The position numbers and the translations under genes are program-made. Source: Darksidea phi (lineage: Eukaryota; Ascomycota; Dothideomycetes; Pleosporales; Lentitheciaceae). Taken from it: DNA of 64,000 nt. Shown piece by piece: positions 45,903 to 56,424 of the stretch. The stretch spans positions 124,001-188,000 of the forward strand of contig JASJFT010000073.1 in assembly GCA_030770425.1 (NCBI GenBank). Direction: 5' to 3'. The notes beneath the pieces were generated by a model. The model saw nothing but the letters and a program-made list of their open reading frames with translations. It searched no databases and was not told the DNA's origin. The first letter of the stretch is position 1, and the number at the start of each line of letters is the position of its first letter.

Positions 45903-48179
45903 TCATCCAAGCGTAATGCCGATCGTCTCTGTCGCTATCTCCCTCCACACCCGTCTTACCACTCTACCCAGCGCCCTCCTATACGCCACACCATCTTTCC
46001 AATCAATCCATAACACGTTCACAAACTGGTAAAGCCCCTGGTACCTCGGACACCCTTCTCTATTCCACTCATCAAAGCTCTTTTCCTCTATCGGCTGATT
46101 TTTTACCTCGCCCTCCGATATCTCAATCAGCTCAACCAATGCCGCATTCTCCTCCTTTTCTCCTTCCTTAAACACGCCTTCAATGCACGGTACATGATAT
46201 AGCCGCAAAACGCCGGCCCATTTCCCGTCCTGGGTCAGGAGATCGATGGCAGGACAATTTGATGCTATGCTGTTGTACTTCGAACCTAAGGCGAGGAAAC
46301 CACGTGTTGTTGTGCCGTGGAGATAACGGGCTGTCACTGGTGGTATATGTGCTTTGTGTTTATCACGAATCGGTATTGGGTAACGGAATGGATGCGAAGG
46401 ATCACTGGAGTGGTAATACATTACGTCTCCAGAGCCTTCGGTGGACGATTGTGCAGACCATCCAGAAGGCAGTGTTCCACCATCGTGGGCTTCAAAGTTT
46501 GGATGTGCGAACGCTGACGGAATCCTCACTTCTTTGCGAGGGGACGCGAGATCGATTGAGTACATCCACTTCACGGTACTAATCGTCTTCCAAGAGCAGT
46601 GCTGTCCCGCGTTCACGTCATCGTCTGCTTCGAAGAGGTAGTTCGCCGCACTGCGCCAACTCTCAGAGTTTATATTACCGGCCCAGCCACCCCATGACCA
46701 TGACGGGAGTATGGCCTCGGAAGGGGATCGCCTGATGCTTTTTCGACGCGTCATAATCGTCCAAGGCTGCCAAAGTAGTGTAGCATCGAAGCACATCTGT
46801 GGAAGCCCTGAGATGAAACCCCCAGGAAATGTACGGCTAAGGTGGGAAAGGATACCAGCAAAGGCGTCGAAAACGTCTTCGGGGAACGTGAGGTCGCGTC
46901 TGTTGAACATGGAGACGAGCCGAGCGTAGCGGAACATGTTTGGCCAGGGCAAACTTTCGAATTCAAAACCTGTTTGAGGCGTGTATTTGCATACGCAGCC
47001 ACTTGGTTGTCCTACTTGCGGTTGATGCGCTGCGGGAACGCTCCCCATGTCTTCAGATTCGTGCCAGGACGCGCAGAGGCACTCCCAGTTTACAGTGTTA
47101 TTGTGAAAAACGACCCTGCGCTTGGAAAGAAGGTACTCTTGAAGCGTCCAGCCTCTTGAATACCATTTTGAGCGCATGAGGTGCATAGCGTGGTCGAGTA
47201 GGACTTCGGTATCAGTAAACGTCGCAGAGGCTTTTGATTGAGTCGCATCCACGGGGTCTGACGCTTTGCACTCGTTGGCATATAAACCATGAGTAGCATC
47301 TTCGTTCTGAGCCGCGACGAGCGTGAAGTAAGCATTTGCGTAGATTCTGCCCATAGCATTCAACTGGCACTCTTTCGCTATGCTGTCATCTTGCACGATG
47401 CAAAAGCGATCGACCCAAAGAAAGCGTACGCCGAGATTCCGGACTAGCTCAATCGCATCGGTTACTACGCGTGGAAGCATGGTATTGTCTTTGTAGAGCC
47501 CCTGCTCTTTTTGAAGGAGATCGAGATTTGAAATAGTAGCACTAGCCGATGCGCTCCTTTCTCCCCACACATATGATAAGGCGACGTAGGCTGCCCCTGG
47601 TGGTGCAGATACAAGACACCCGTTTTCCACATCAATCAGCCATAGCGGACCATTCCATGACTGAGACCCGGAGCTGGACACAGTTCCACAACGGGTGCCA
47701 TGCAGCTTTCCGCAAGTATCAAGCCAGTTGCGAATAGTATCAATTTGACTTCGCCCCTCATTCTTCCAATATTGCAACTCCCCGGACGCTTCAAGGCTCT
47801 TCTCAACAAACGGTATAAATGGCATCAGATGGATCGGCATCCTTCTCTTCTCATTCTTGTCCGGTCCCGCCCGGTCCACGACGTCGCAAGAGGGGCCACT
47901 TTCAACGGAAGGTCTCTGATTTGCAATGTGTACAACGTCATTCTCGGAACTTGTGTCGCCGGGCAGGAGGGGTCTCGTAAAATCTGAGCCTGTTGCACAA
48001 CTCTTGATCCGACCAGTTGGGCCACGAATCCAGGAACAACTCCGCTGACCAGGTGAGATCCAAGTTTCATGGTACATAGGAGGTATCCCTACCCAGGTCT
48101 CATACAAAGACTCACTGGGTTGAAAACTACTGCCATTGCTTCCTGCACGAGGCTGGGGCTGAGGTGGGGACTGGGACAT
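45903..48179 (-). CDS. heterokaryon incompatibility (HET) domain protein
   Basis: Intronless gene of 758 residues. The frame is open to 48212, but the first ATG is at 48179 (MSQSPPQPQPRAG). The HET domain, which triggers cell death on fusion of unlike hyphae in characterised cases, is recognised by AAYVALSYVWGERSASA (about residue 215), LPRVVTDAIELVRNLGVRFL, WVDRFCIVQDD, AMGRIYANAYFTLVAAQNED and RGWTLQEYLLSKRRVVFHN. The region before it has a GxLHGTRCG segment common in this family, and the tail (FDAFAGILSHLSRTFPGGFI, LPSWSWGGWAG) matches the usual HET C-terminal arrangement. No NACHT, WD40 or ankyrin module is attached. No vic partner gene is visible beside it. A specific incompatibility role is not shown. 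Confidence 0.92.
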   Translation of the reverse strand: MSQSPPQPQPRAGSNGSSFQPSESLYETWVGIPPMYHETWISPGQRSCSWIRGPTGRIKSCATGSDFTRPLLPGDTSSENDVVHIANQRPSVESGPSCDVVDRAGPDKNEKRRMPIHLMPFIPFVEKSLEASGELQYWKNEGRSQIDTIRNWLDTCGKLHGTRCGTVSSSGSQSWNGPLWLIDVENGCLVSAPPGAAYVALSYVWGERSASASATISNLDLLQKEQGLYKDNTMLPRVVTDAIELVRNLGVRFLWVDRFCIVQDDSIAKECQLNAMGRIYANAYFTLVAAQNEDATHGLYANECKASDPVDATQSKASATFTDTEVLLDHAMHLMRSKWYSRGWTLQEYLLSKRRVVFHNNTVNWECLCASWHESEDMGSVPAAHQPQVGQPSGCVCKYTPQTGFEFESLPWPNMFRYARLVSMFNRRDLTFPEDVFDAFAGILSHLSRTFPGGFISGLPQMCFDATLLWQPWTIMTRRKSIRRSPSEAILPSWSWGGWAGNINSESWRSAANYLFEADDDVNAGQHCSWKTISTVKWMYSIDLASPRKEVRIPSAFAHPNFEAHDGGTLPSGWSAQSSTEGSGDVMYYHSSDPSHPFRYPIPIRDKHKAHIPPVTARYLHGTTTRGFLALGSKYNSIASNCPAIDLLTQDGKWAGVLRLYHVPCIEGVFKEGEKEENAALVELIEISEGEVKNQPIEEKSFDEWNREGCPRYQGLYQFVNVLWIDWKDGVAYRRALGRVVRRVWREIATETIGITLG

Positions 48180-48412
48180 CGTTGCAGTTGCGGAGAAGTA
48201 AGAGCACTTCAAACTGAATCGCGGAATACATTCAGGAGATATAGGAGAGCGCTATACATATGGTGGAACAATGCTGTGGTGAGAATAAAGAATGTCGTGG
48301 GTGAGGTGGAAGTGGGATGAGCTGAACTCCATACGAGAAAGTTACGATTTTAGCTGCCTAGCGTCACCTGATTAGATGGAACACATCGAGTTAGCTCCCC
48401 GGGTTGTGATCC

Positions 48413-49110
48413 TCAGCTTGTGCATCCTTCATACGAAATAATCACATCTGGACTCCCAAATACTTCAGCTTCGTTTCTGTTTACGATCAGCGCCGTATCT
48501 TCGTTGCAATCTCGAGTAGATCCGGATAAGCTTGTAGGATCTCAATCACGTCGAATTGCCGTTTCCTAACTAGAACATGCTGATCAATTACCGTGTTACT
48601 TGAGATATCCAAAACCAACGGTATGATCTCCAATGAGAATCTGACTATTCGCTGTATCACCTCGAGCTAGGAAACTACTAATGATGCTTGCGCCGACACT
48701 CGAGCCACCAATGACACCACCGCGGTCCAAAACTACTGCAAATGCTGCTTCTGTCTTTGTTCCCGCGTAGGCACCAACGAGCCTCCATTGCCTTCACCGC
48801 CGAAGAATACAACCTTGGCGTTCAGGAGTAGGGCAATCAATTCTTCAGTATCCGCTGCAGCAGGCTCGTATGTGTGGAAGATAGTGACATTAGTAGCACT
48901 CAGGCGTCGAAAAGATAGCGCGGTGGAGAAGTTCTGGTTGTATGTGACTTCTCCGCCAGCAGTTGGAACCACAGCGATAAAGTTGTCTGGTCCGCCAGCG
49001 AGATCGATGACGCGTTGCCAGATACTGTCGCATTGCAAATTTCCACCTACGATGGCAAGATGATGCCGGTACGGCCTGCGTAGAAGAGTGCGACAGGTGA
49101 TCACAGCAAC
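48413..49110 (-). pseudogene. cyanophycinase-like (peptidase S51) remnant
   Basis: Broken gene related to cyanophycinase, a serine peptidase of bacterial origin also found in some fungi. The minus strand reads in three pieces: HHLAIVGGNLQCDSIWQRVI, GGPDNFIAVVPTAGGEVTYN, NVTIFHTYEP and NAKVVFFGGEGN in one frame; after a one-base slip, WRLVGAYAGTKTEAAFAVVL and GGVIGGSSVGASIISSFLAR (the S51 nucleophile region, with G-S-S-V in place of the usual G-S-S-A), then ILIGDHTVGFGYL; after another slip, NTVIDQHVLVRKRQFDVIEI; and after a third, EDTALIVNRNEAEVFGS. At least three frameshifts are needed, and no spliced model was found to repair them. The original N-terminus, probably a signal peptide, is not recognisable. 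Confidence 0.8.
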
Positions 49111-49654
49111 AAGCTTCGCTGCACTCGTGCCCTACGCGCATGCTTTCTCTACTTGAAACGCAGTGACCCCTCCTCTCAGATGTCGCTTGCATTCTTAAGG
49201 TTCTCATTCACGATATCGATCTCGTCTATGTGGCCGGACGGCTGCTTTCGCACGATAAGACTCATGAGCGTGTTACGCGAAATGAAGGTGCTTTATCTGC
49301 GAACTCTGTTGAACATTTTTACGAACTGAGCATATTAATGGGCCAAGGCGAATTACTGCAATGTCACTCCGGTCTTCCATCCCACCTCTCCAACATCACA
49401 ATAATAATGCACGCACACAGAAGAGTGAAACGAGTGTCTTGGGAACGTGCTACTTGCGTAAGCATGACTTGCTTGATATATCTGGGTCACCTGAAACTTG
49501 TCCTCCAGTGGTGAAGCTGGTTATTGTCGTTTGGTCCCGTGGACCGGATCTCGGATCTCCTCGAATGTTCACAAATGCTACTATGGCCATGCGTCCGCAA
49601 GGTTCATGCTGCTCGAAATCCGGGTCTTTGAGGCTTCTGCGATGGGTGCCTAAT
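49111..49654. other. intergenic, no gene seen
   Basis: 5' side of the cyanophycinase remnant and 3' side of the repeat-protein gene. No coding signal was seen apart from the open frames that spill over from the repeat array. Confidence 0.4.
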
Positions 49655-50277
49655 CTAGGCTGGGATCGACGAGCGACTGATGGTGGCGAGACCCTCGGTG
49701 TCGCGAGGTTTGTTTGGTCGAAGGTTGCCATCTGCTTCAGCCTCGCGAGCTTTGTTGGGTCGAAGGTTCCCATCGCGAGCTCGGTTTGGTCGAAGATTCC
49801 CATCTGCTTCAGCCTCGCGAGCTTTGTTGGGTCGAAGGTTCCCATCGCGAGCTCGGTTTGGTCGAAGGTTGCCATCTGCTTCAGCCTCGCGAGCTCGGTT
49901 TGGTCGAAGGTTGCCATCTGCTTCAGCCTCGCGAGCTTTGTTGGGTCGAAGATTCCCATCGCGAGCTCGGTTTGGTCGAAGGTTCCCATCTGCTTCAGCC
50001 TCCCGACGGCCATTGCCCATCCGAATGTTACTGTGACGCTCGTTGGCCTCGACCTCTTCGTCTGCTTCAACTTCCACTTCGCGTAAATTCAATTTCATAT
50101 CATCGCCATATTTCCTCACGTATCGCTGCTCATCGATGGCATCATCGCGCGCTTGCTCCTGCGTCCGCCATTAGCGTTTACAAACCAAGTCTGCCGAGGA
50201 CATCATCTACTTACCACCGGGAGCGGAGCTGCGAGAACAGTAAGAGCCAAAGTTGTGAAGATGAGTGCGTAGCGCAT
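49655..50277 (-). CDS. secreted tandem-repeat protein, putative multi-copy peptide precursor
   Basis: Unrecognised gene, 188 aa, exons 50277-50215 and 50158-49655; the 56-nt intron (GTAAGT..CTAATGG..GCAG) sits just after the signal peptide. Residues 1-17 are a clear signal peptide (MRYALIFTTLALTVLA, then APLPV). Residues 22-71 are an acidic propeptide ending GNG, followed by RR at 72-73, a Kex2-type dibasic site. Residues 74-173 are eight repeats of DGNLRPN. Copies 1, 3, 4, 6 and 8 are preceded by EAEA, the leader trimmed by Ste13-type dipeptidyl aminopeptidases in yeast alpha-factor. Copies are followed by RAR, KAR or, last, KPR. A 15-residue tail (DTEGLATISRSSIPA) ends it. This architecture matches secreted peptide precursors cut by Kex2 (pheromones, ustiloxin-type peptides, repeat effectors), but the core matches none I know. 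An uncleaved disordered repeat protein is the alternative. Confidence 0.75.
49703..50002 (-). repeat. coding tandem array of 42- and 30-nt units
   Basis: Exactly 300 nt made of five 42-nt units (EAEADGNLRPN plus a basic tripeptide) and three 30-nt units (DGNLRPN plus a basic tripeptide) in the order 42-30-42-42-30-42-30-42. Copies differ mainly at silent positions (GGG/GGC, AAC/AAT, CCA/CCC), pointing to recent duplication or homogenisation. Confidence 0.9.
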
Positions 50278-51191
50278 GTTGTCGTAGAGATTGTAGAAGT
50301 GGATAAGGATTTTCCGGTTTTTTAGATGTTAGGTATCAGTGCGCAGCACGTCAATGTATTATTAAAGTAGTAAAATAAACGGAAAAACGGAAGATGTAGA
50401 AAGAATGCTGGATGGAGCCGGTCCTTGCCCTGCAATCGTGGGCCGAATGCCTCATTTTTAACTGTTTGCAAGTCAGATGAGGTGCGATGTAGAGAGTCGA
50501 TGCCTTGGCGCTGATTGGCTCTAGGATTTCTCGGCCCCACAACTCGAAGCGCGTCCTGCTTCCATAGGTGGATTCTAGCTGCTAACCGCCCCATATGGGA
50601 ATTGAAACATCTATAGTTTTATCCCTGCGAGTGCCAGAGCCAACGAAATTAAAGCAAGTGTTGTCTACCGTGCACTACCGGCGCTTAAGCTCTTGTGACT
50701 CGCAAATCTCACCCCCAAGAGCCCACGCGTACTCGGAAGCAGTCATGGATTATTGCATAGCAAAATTTATCGTTCTTGCTGAGGCACGTATTGACTAGTT
50801 CCGACTACGATCTCTGGTTGTGATATCGAGTGCACGAGATGCGTGTTGAGAGATGGACATCCGTATAATCAGGCCGTGATATCCCACTCCCAAGCCATGC
50901 GCCTGAAGGGACACCCAGCCGTTGCTCGATATTGTACGCCCCAGCGCTTCACCACGCACAGAGTACACATTATTGATACTTCAGCTCCCCGTGTTTGGGA
51001 AGCGGGATCGGATGTTAACGTCCAAAAATAGTATGTGATTGTTGAGGGATACAGAGTGCTTTTCGTTCGTCTGGATAGATTTGTAACTTGAAGAAACGAA
51101 GCTTTAGTGCTTGTATCAAGGATGTCCCGGACATTTGCTTGTAAAGAAAGAATGAGTTACTACGGAAATCGTCCATCGAAGAGATTTTCAG
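50278..51191. other. intergenic, no gene seen
   Basis: Promoter side of the repeat-protein gene and 3' side of the DUF3176 gene. Only short frames without motifs were seen. Confidence 0.4.
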
Positions 51192-53961
51192 TTATCCTTT
51201 CCATTCCGTCTGCGGAGGTGTGTGACGAGATCTCAGAGAGGATGGCGAGAACGCGCTCGCGCCCGAGAGCCTCCATCCAGTCCCAGGAAGCCACTTTACT
51301 TTTGTATGCTTCGCATTGGCTCGTGGAGTTCCATTATCTTTAACAGACGTAACCCTCTTCCGTACATCGTCTGGGAGGCCGTAAAGAAGTGTTGCAATGG
51401 CGGAAGTCTTCCAAATACCGACGTCCTGCGCTATCGAGCTTCGGATGATAGTTGCTACTAAGAAGATAAAAGTAAAGATAAGCAAACTAAGAGGGAGAGA
51501 AAGCCATTCCCATCGGACTTCGACGATACTAACTAGGTCAAATGCTGGGCCCTGTACCATCTCAATTGAGCCCTTTCCTGATCTTACTATGTTCGTAAAA
51601 TCAGTAGCCAAGTTGTCTAGGTGCGCCGTGATATTATTATAGAGAAAGGGGTTGTATAGCTCAACCCGCGACCGATAACCGCTGGTCCTGTACTGCTCGA
51701 ATCGTAAAACAGCTTGAGCCATATCTGTAGTGTTGGTGACTGTGTACGTCGAAGGGAAAATATCGTCGAAAATCGTGAGAATGTTGGAATGCGTCCAATT
51801 GGTGACATGGTATTCATACCCACTGTTTCCGAGAATGGTGAGATTCTCGTTGTATACGAGGTTGATGCCAACAGACTTATTACCGTCAAATAATGTGGTA
51901 GCAGTCCATGGATCAGGCCCGAGGGTTTTGTTAAAGACTGTAGCCGTAACGTGTTCAGTGTACGATCCTCCTGATACAGTTGATTGCAGAGTTTTGATGC
52001 ACCACTAAATGCCGGGCCTCAAAGTCAGTGTACTTGGTCGAAGAGAGGGGAATTTGGCTACGGTGTATGCATTCCCTGAAGTAATCGAGCGACTGAAACG
52101 CCCCTTGAGTGGTGCTTCACCCACACTGATCTTGAGGAAAAGCATAACGCTTGGAGCCGCGGGATTCTTACCGATATTATGCATTCATGAGCTATAGGGG
52201 TCGCATTCTGCTGAACCTCCACTGCATTCTGGCCAGAAACAACCACAAAATGCGAAATTGGATTGCGGGTATCGTTAAGTTTCGTTGCGTACCCAGGAAG
52301 CGGAGCTCTTGTAAAAATATCGTATAGTGGCTGTAAGCGTGATATAAGTACCTCTCCAGTATAATTGGTAAAGGGATCGGTAGTATAGCCGGTCATAAGA
52401 ATCGGGTTATCTGCTATGAGATACCATCCGCATGCAGTACTATTTGGATAGTCCCAACTGGATAGATCGGGAAGAGCAACTGGAGACTGTATCCAATCGA
52501 GGGTGGAATTACGACAACGAAATTCGAGGCGGTTAGTAATATCCTCGCACCTGTTACATATACCCAAGCTTTCATATTCGGCCCACGTGCAATTGCTGTT
52601 AGGGCATGCTAGCGGAATTGCAGGTCTGATTCCATTGCCGTTGCTAGAAGTGACTGACCCGGTTCCGTTATCAAAGAAGTAATGATATGCTGTTGCTGAC
52701 ATGGCTTGATCGAGCTCCAGGACGGCATCGTTTTCTATTGAGTATGTTCCGGCTACATACGTCGTGTATGTGGTTGCACGCGCAATGGATCCTTTCATTG
52801 GTTGAATACGCCATTTCTCAGGAAAACCAACAAGTTGTTGGAAGAAGGGGTCCATGGCAAGCGCAAAAAGAATAACGGCTGCGCCAAGGGCTGCTAATGA
52901 TCTTCCTCTAGTACGCAATAGTAACATGAAGGATCCCCAAGGACCTCTGGAGGCGTTATCGAACAGCCTAGAGTTGGACCATTAAGTCAGCGTAGTTCGC
53001 CAGGATAAAAAGAACAAACGTCAGTCTCTTTGAGTTGTATGTCACCACATGGTAACAAAGTACCTGTGTGGATGTATATTGACTTCAAAAGCTAACGCCC
53101 ACTTTGTAGCTCTGCTTTTACTTACTCAAAATCCCACATCTTCTTGCTTCCCTTAGACTTGTTCTGCCTTGCTTGAAACCAGTTCCACTTCAGTTGTCCG
53201 AGAGCTTCGGAAACAGGGAGAAGTAGAGCTGCTGAGGCAACCTTTGCCAGGACTGAAATGAAAGCGTTCAACGTTAATCCAAGTGGCCACTTCGGTAAGG
53301 GTCGATGCTGGTAAATATGCAGGACGATTATAATGACAGCCATACAAAGTGCGCTTAAAGTCCAGCTGATGATCTCCATCGGCCATCTTCTAATAACGCT
53401 GCGAGACGTACTGTACTTCCATAGTTTCTGTTCGATCCTCTGTGCGAAATTCGATGCGGCAAACAGGCCCCCTGAACTTTCCTCCTGAGTTTGTATTTCT
53501 TTTACTTTCTCTGCTTTCTCTGCCGCCCCAGGCGTTATCGGGCTGATATCAGGTTTGAACGGGGCATCCGGTATGCCAAGACCTATATGGCTCTGCTGGT
53601 TGCTGCCAAGACGTTGGTCGGGAGTTCGAGAAGAGACGGGGGAGAAAGCATTATGACGAAACCGTACACGCCTTCCTTCTCCATCGGGTCGGAAAGTGGG
53701 TGCAGGACGATGTGGACGAACAGGGTTGGACCAGTGTCCGGCTGCTGTCTGCAAGTTAAGGACGGGAACAGCCAATCTTCCGGGAGCCCGTGACACTAAT
53801 ATACAGTGAATAGGTTGATCTTTTGAGCTGGCCGAGCATTTTGGACATATATGCTCAGAAGATTCATCGACTCTCAAAGACATCTGATCGTGGCTCGGAT
53901 CAAGATATATTGGGATGTCCGCGTTGGTGAAAGATATCGGAGAGACAGGAGAGTTCGGCAT
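51192..53961 (-). CDS. DUF3176 membrane protein
   Basis: Member of a fungal-specific family of polytopic membrane proteins of unknown function. Exons: 53961-53126, 52967-52172, 52004-51192 (814 aa); introns are 158 and 167 nt, longer than elsewhere in the window but phase-consistent with GTAAG donors. Cytosolic N-terminus of about 210 residues, then spans at WPMEIISWTLSALCMAVIII and LNAFISVLAKVASAALLLPV. The family signature follows: QLKWNWFQ, then DNASRGPWGSFMLLLR created by the first splice. The next span is LAALGAAVILFALAMDPFF. A large outside-facing region has many Asn-x-Thr/Ser sites and Cys pairs (ACPNSNCTWAEYESLGICNR, HECIISWCIKTL, the last formed by the second splice). The final span, VEVRWEWLSLPLSLLIFTFI, is the typical ending. 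It is next to the secreted repeat-protein gene, same strand. Confidence 0.88.
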
Positions 53962-55600
53962 GATCCACCAGGACACTCGACGATATGCCAGCCTTAGCCG
54001 TGGCCCACTTGATGGATATAAGGTCGTTCGGCAGATGCGTGAAAACAGCAACTCGGTCAGCAAAATAGCGAAAGTAACAGCCGTTCAATGGACCAGCGGG
54101 AGTGGTGGAGTCGGAGAATTCAGTGGTTAGGCTTGGTGCAAACGGCGTTGTATCGGCCCTAATATATGAGGCTTCAGTTAGGTATACAAACAAAGCGGTC
54201 GCTAATAATAGTCAACAGGCCGCCAGCCCGCATAGCGGCACGCACCAGCAGATCTTCGAAGCGCGAAAGGGCCGACATAATAACCGCCAATCACGAAGAA
54301 GAATTCGATGCGGTAGCTTGCTATGATACAAGCGCCAGGATCAAATTTTGTGTACAAACCGGAGTTTGGGGGGGAGGTTGGAAATTGGCGTCCGGGCAAG
54401 CGCGCCGGGCCGACCTCGTTAGTTATGCCAGGAAGCTGCCAGTGACGTTGTTACTCTCGTTTGCGAACGGCGCCAGCTGAAGGAGGCACAGTACTTCAAG
54501 AGACATCATCGCTGAGGCAGCGCTTCCCTCCCGAACGACTGGTACCGGTTGCGCTAACGCGAAACCAACGCCACCAATCAGCCCCTGGATAGGGGCGTGT
54601 TGTTTCAGCAGCCTGCGAAAGATAGCCAAGTAGCGATGTAATTCGCTGCTTCACCGTCCATCAAATAGCAGGTAAAAACGCCACACGCATCTTTCCGATT
54701 TTATAGCAGTGAGCCGCGGAGGCGAACAGGCCAAGGCTGTGGCTGGAAGCTTGTGGCTGTTGCCAGGAATAGATTGACACAAGTCACGTGATCCTTCCGT
54801 CCAAGACTCCCTGAGTTTCCACCTTGCTCCGATTTGGGCCTAGCGCTGCATTAGCTGCGCCACAACCTCTTGCACCAATGAGAGGTAAATTCAGCCAGAG
54901 AGTCTGAGGAAATTGGTTAAGGAAATCGGTTTCGTGATTATAGGTAACTATTAACAACTTTAACCACATACATCACATCCATCACACTTCTTCAAGTACC
55001 TATAAACGCCTGAAATTTATTTTTTATTATCTCTTCTCTTGATTCCATTAAACATAGCTACTCCAGTAACCGCGCCTGAAGCCTTCCCAGTCCCTAGGTC
55101 ATCAAGTCCTCTCACGTGCCCACCAACCACCGAACTCGCCGTGATACCACACACCAGATAGACTGACACATACCTCGCCTCTGACGTATCCAATTGTACT
55201 AGGGGTTTTATAGAAGCATATAGTAGTCCGCTAGAGTGCGTTGGACACAGTACTGGACCGGGGAGGGTACAGGTGGGTAATGGTAGAAGGGAGGGCGTCG
55301 TTAACGCTGAACAAGCAATGGACCGGACAGCTTTCACGGTGTACTTCGTGCCTATTGCAACGCGCGAGTATGCTTATCAAATAACATTAATTTACGCGCG
55401 CTTTTATATGCATTTGACACCTTAGTGGTGACTATCGAATGAGTAGCAGCCATCGCGTCGTCAAACTCGCCGAACAACCCAAAAAGGTGGCACAAAAAGC
55501 TATTTCGTCCCGAATACTTGAAAGCTATCCATCTCTATAAGCTTAATTTCAAGATATTAACTTGTTATGTGCGGCAAGGTAATCTACAACTACTCAAGAT
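53962..55600. other. intergenic, no certain gene
   Basis: 1.6 kb. A minus-strand frame at 55017-55337 begins with GTG, and no ATG supports it. AT-rich segments near 55380-55600 are probably caleosin 3' UTR. No repeat or RNA gene was seen. Confidence 0.4.
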
Positions 55601-56424
55601 CTATACTCCTGCCTTGCTCTCCCTTCTTTCTGCAATCGTATAAAAAATACTCCCATCGTAAATTCTCCTAATATCTTCCTTCATCATCCTTCCATCCTCA
55701 GGCCACAACATAATCCACGTAGCCGTCCACTCAAAAACCATTCCACCCCATCCAATAATATCAGAGACACACCTCTGTCCGTGAATCATACGCACCACAT
55801 CCCGCACCGTCACATAGTCCCTGCCATCTGCATACTTAGTAAAGATCTCCTCGAATTTCTGGGGCACGAAGCGGCCTTCATTGTCGTACGTGCCTGTGTC
55901 GCTGCCGTGCTTAGTTCTATCGATGGAGTAGAGGTAGATGCGAAAGAAGGGGTCTGGCAACCATGTTGGACTCGTAGGGTAGGAGAAGTTTATGTGGATG
56001 ATGAAAAGGGCAAGGAGAGAGAAGAACATGTTAATGCCAAGGGCGCGGAACCCGCGGAAAGTGTCGAGGGGCCAGAGGATACCGTCGTGGTCCGTGTCGA
56101 AGAAGTCACAGTGTTGCTGGAGTACGGTTTTGTGCGCATGTTTGATATTCCAGCCCTTGTCCGTTGTTCCTTGGGGTTTCTCATGAGTAGCGGCGATATT
56201 TGCGCGGGGGGTGCCTGACACGGTTAGTCACTCTCAATGGAATACTGTGACGTTACGTGTTTACCTGCGTGCCAGAGCCCCCCATCAAGATCATCATTGA
56301 TATACGGTTTCCTCTCTTGCGTCACAGGTACCGAAAGGATGGACCTCACTACCTTCTCGTGTCCATGACCTGGTTTCGCAACTTCAGCGCATGTCGTGTT
56401 TGACGCTTGGGATTGACTCGACAT
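55601..56424 (-). CDS. caleosin (lipid-droplet peroxygenase family)
   Basis: Ca2+- and haem-binding protein of lipid droplets or membranes with peroxygenase activity in characterised plant and fungal members. Exons 56424-56265 and 56214-55601 (257 aa); the intron is 50 nt. The single EF-hand is seen as QHCDFFDTDHDGILWPLDTF, with the conserved His just before DFFD that is one of two proposed haem ligands. The second is in HGSDTGTYDNEGRFVP. The central hydrophobic stretch FFSLLALFIIHINFSYP is followed by the proline-rich SPTWLPDPFF (proline-knot region). The C-terminus is FEEIFTKYADGRDYVTVRDV and FEWTATWIMLWPEDGRMMKE. Length and order are normal for fungal caleosins. The ATG at 56424 (MSSQSQASN) is the first in frame. 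Confidence 0.92.

Noticed and set aside
49655..50277. Repeat protein as an ordinary alpha-pheromone precursor
   Set aside because: The core lacks the Cys/Trp pattern of ascomycete alpha-pheromones; only the processing layout is shared.
49361..50325. Other open frames over the repeat array, both strands
   Set aside because: They exist because the 42/30-nt units lack stops; none connects to a start with signal peptide or a proper intron.
55017..55337. 106-codon minus frame resembling a small secreted protein
   Set aside because: Starts with GTG, has no ATG and no intron or motif to support it.
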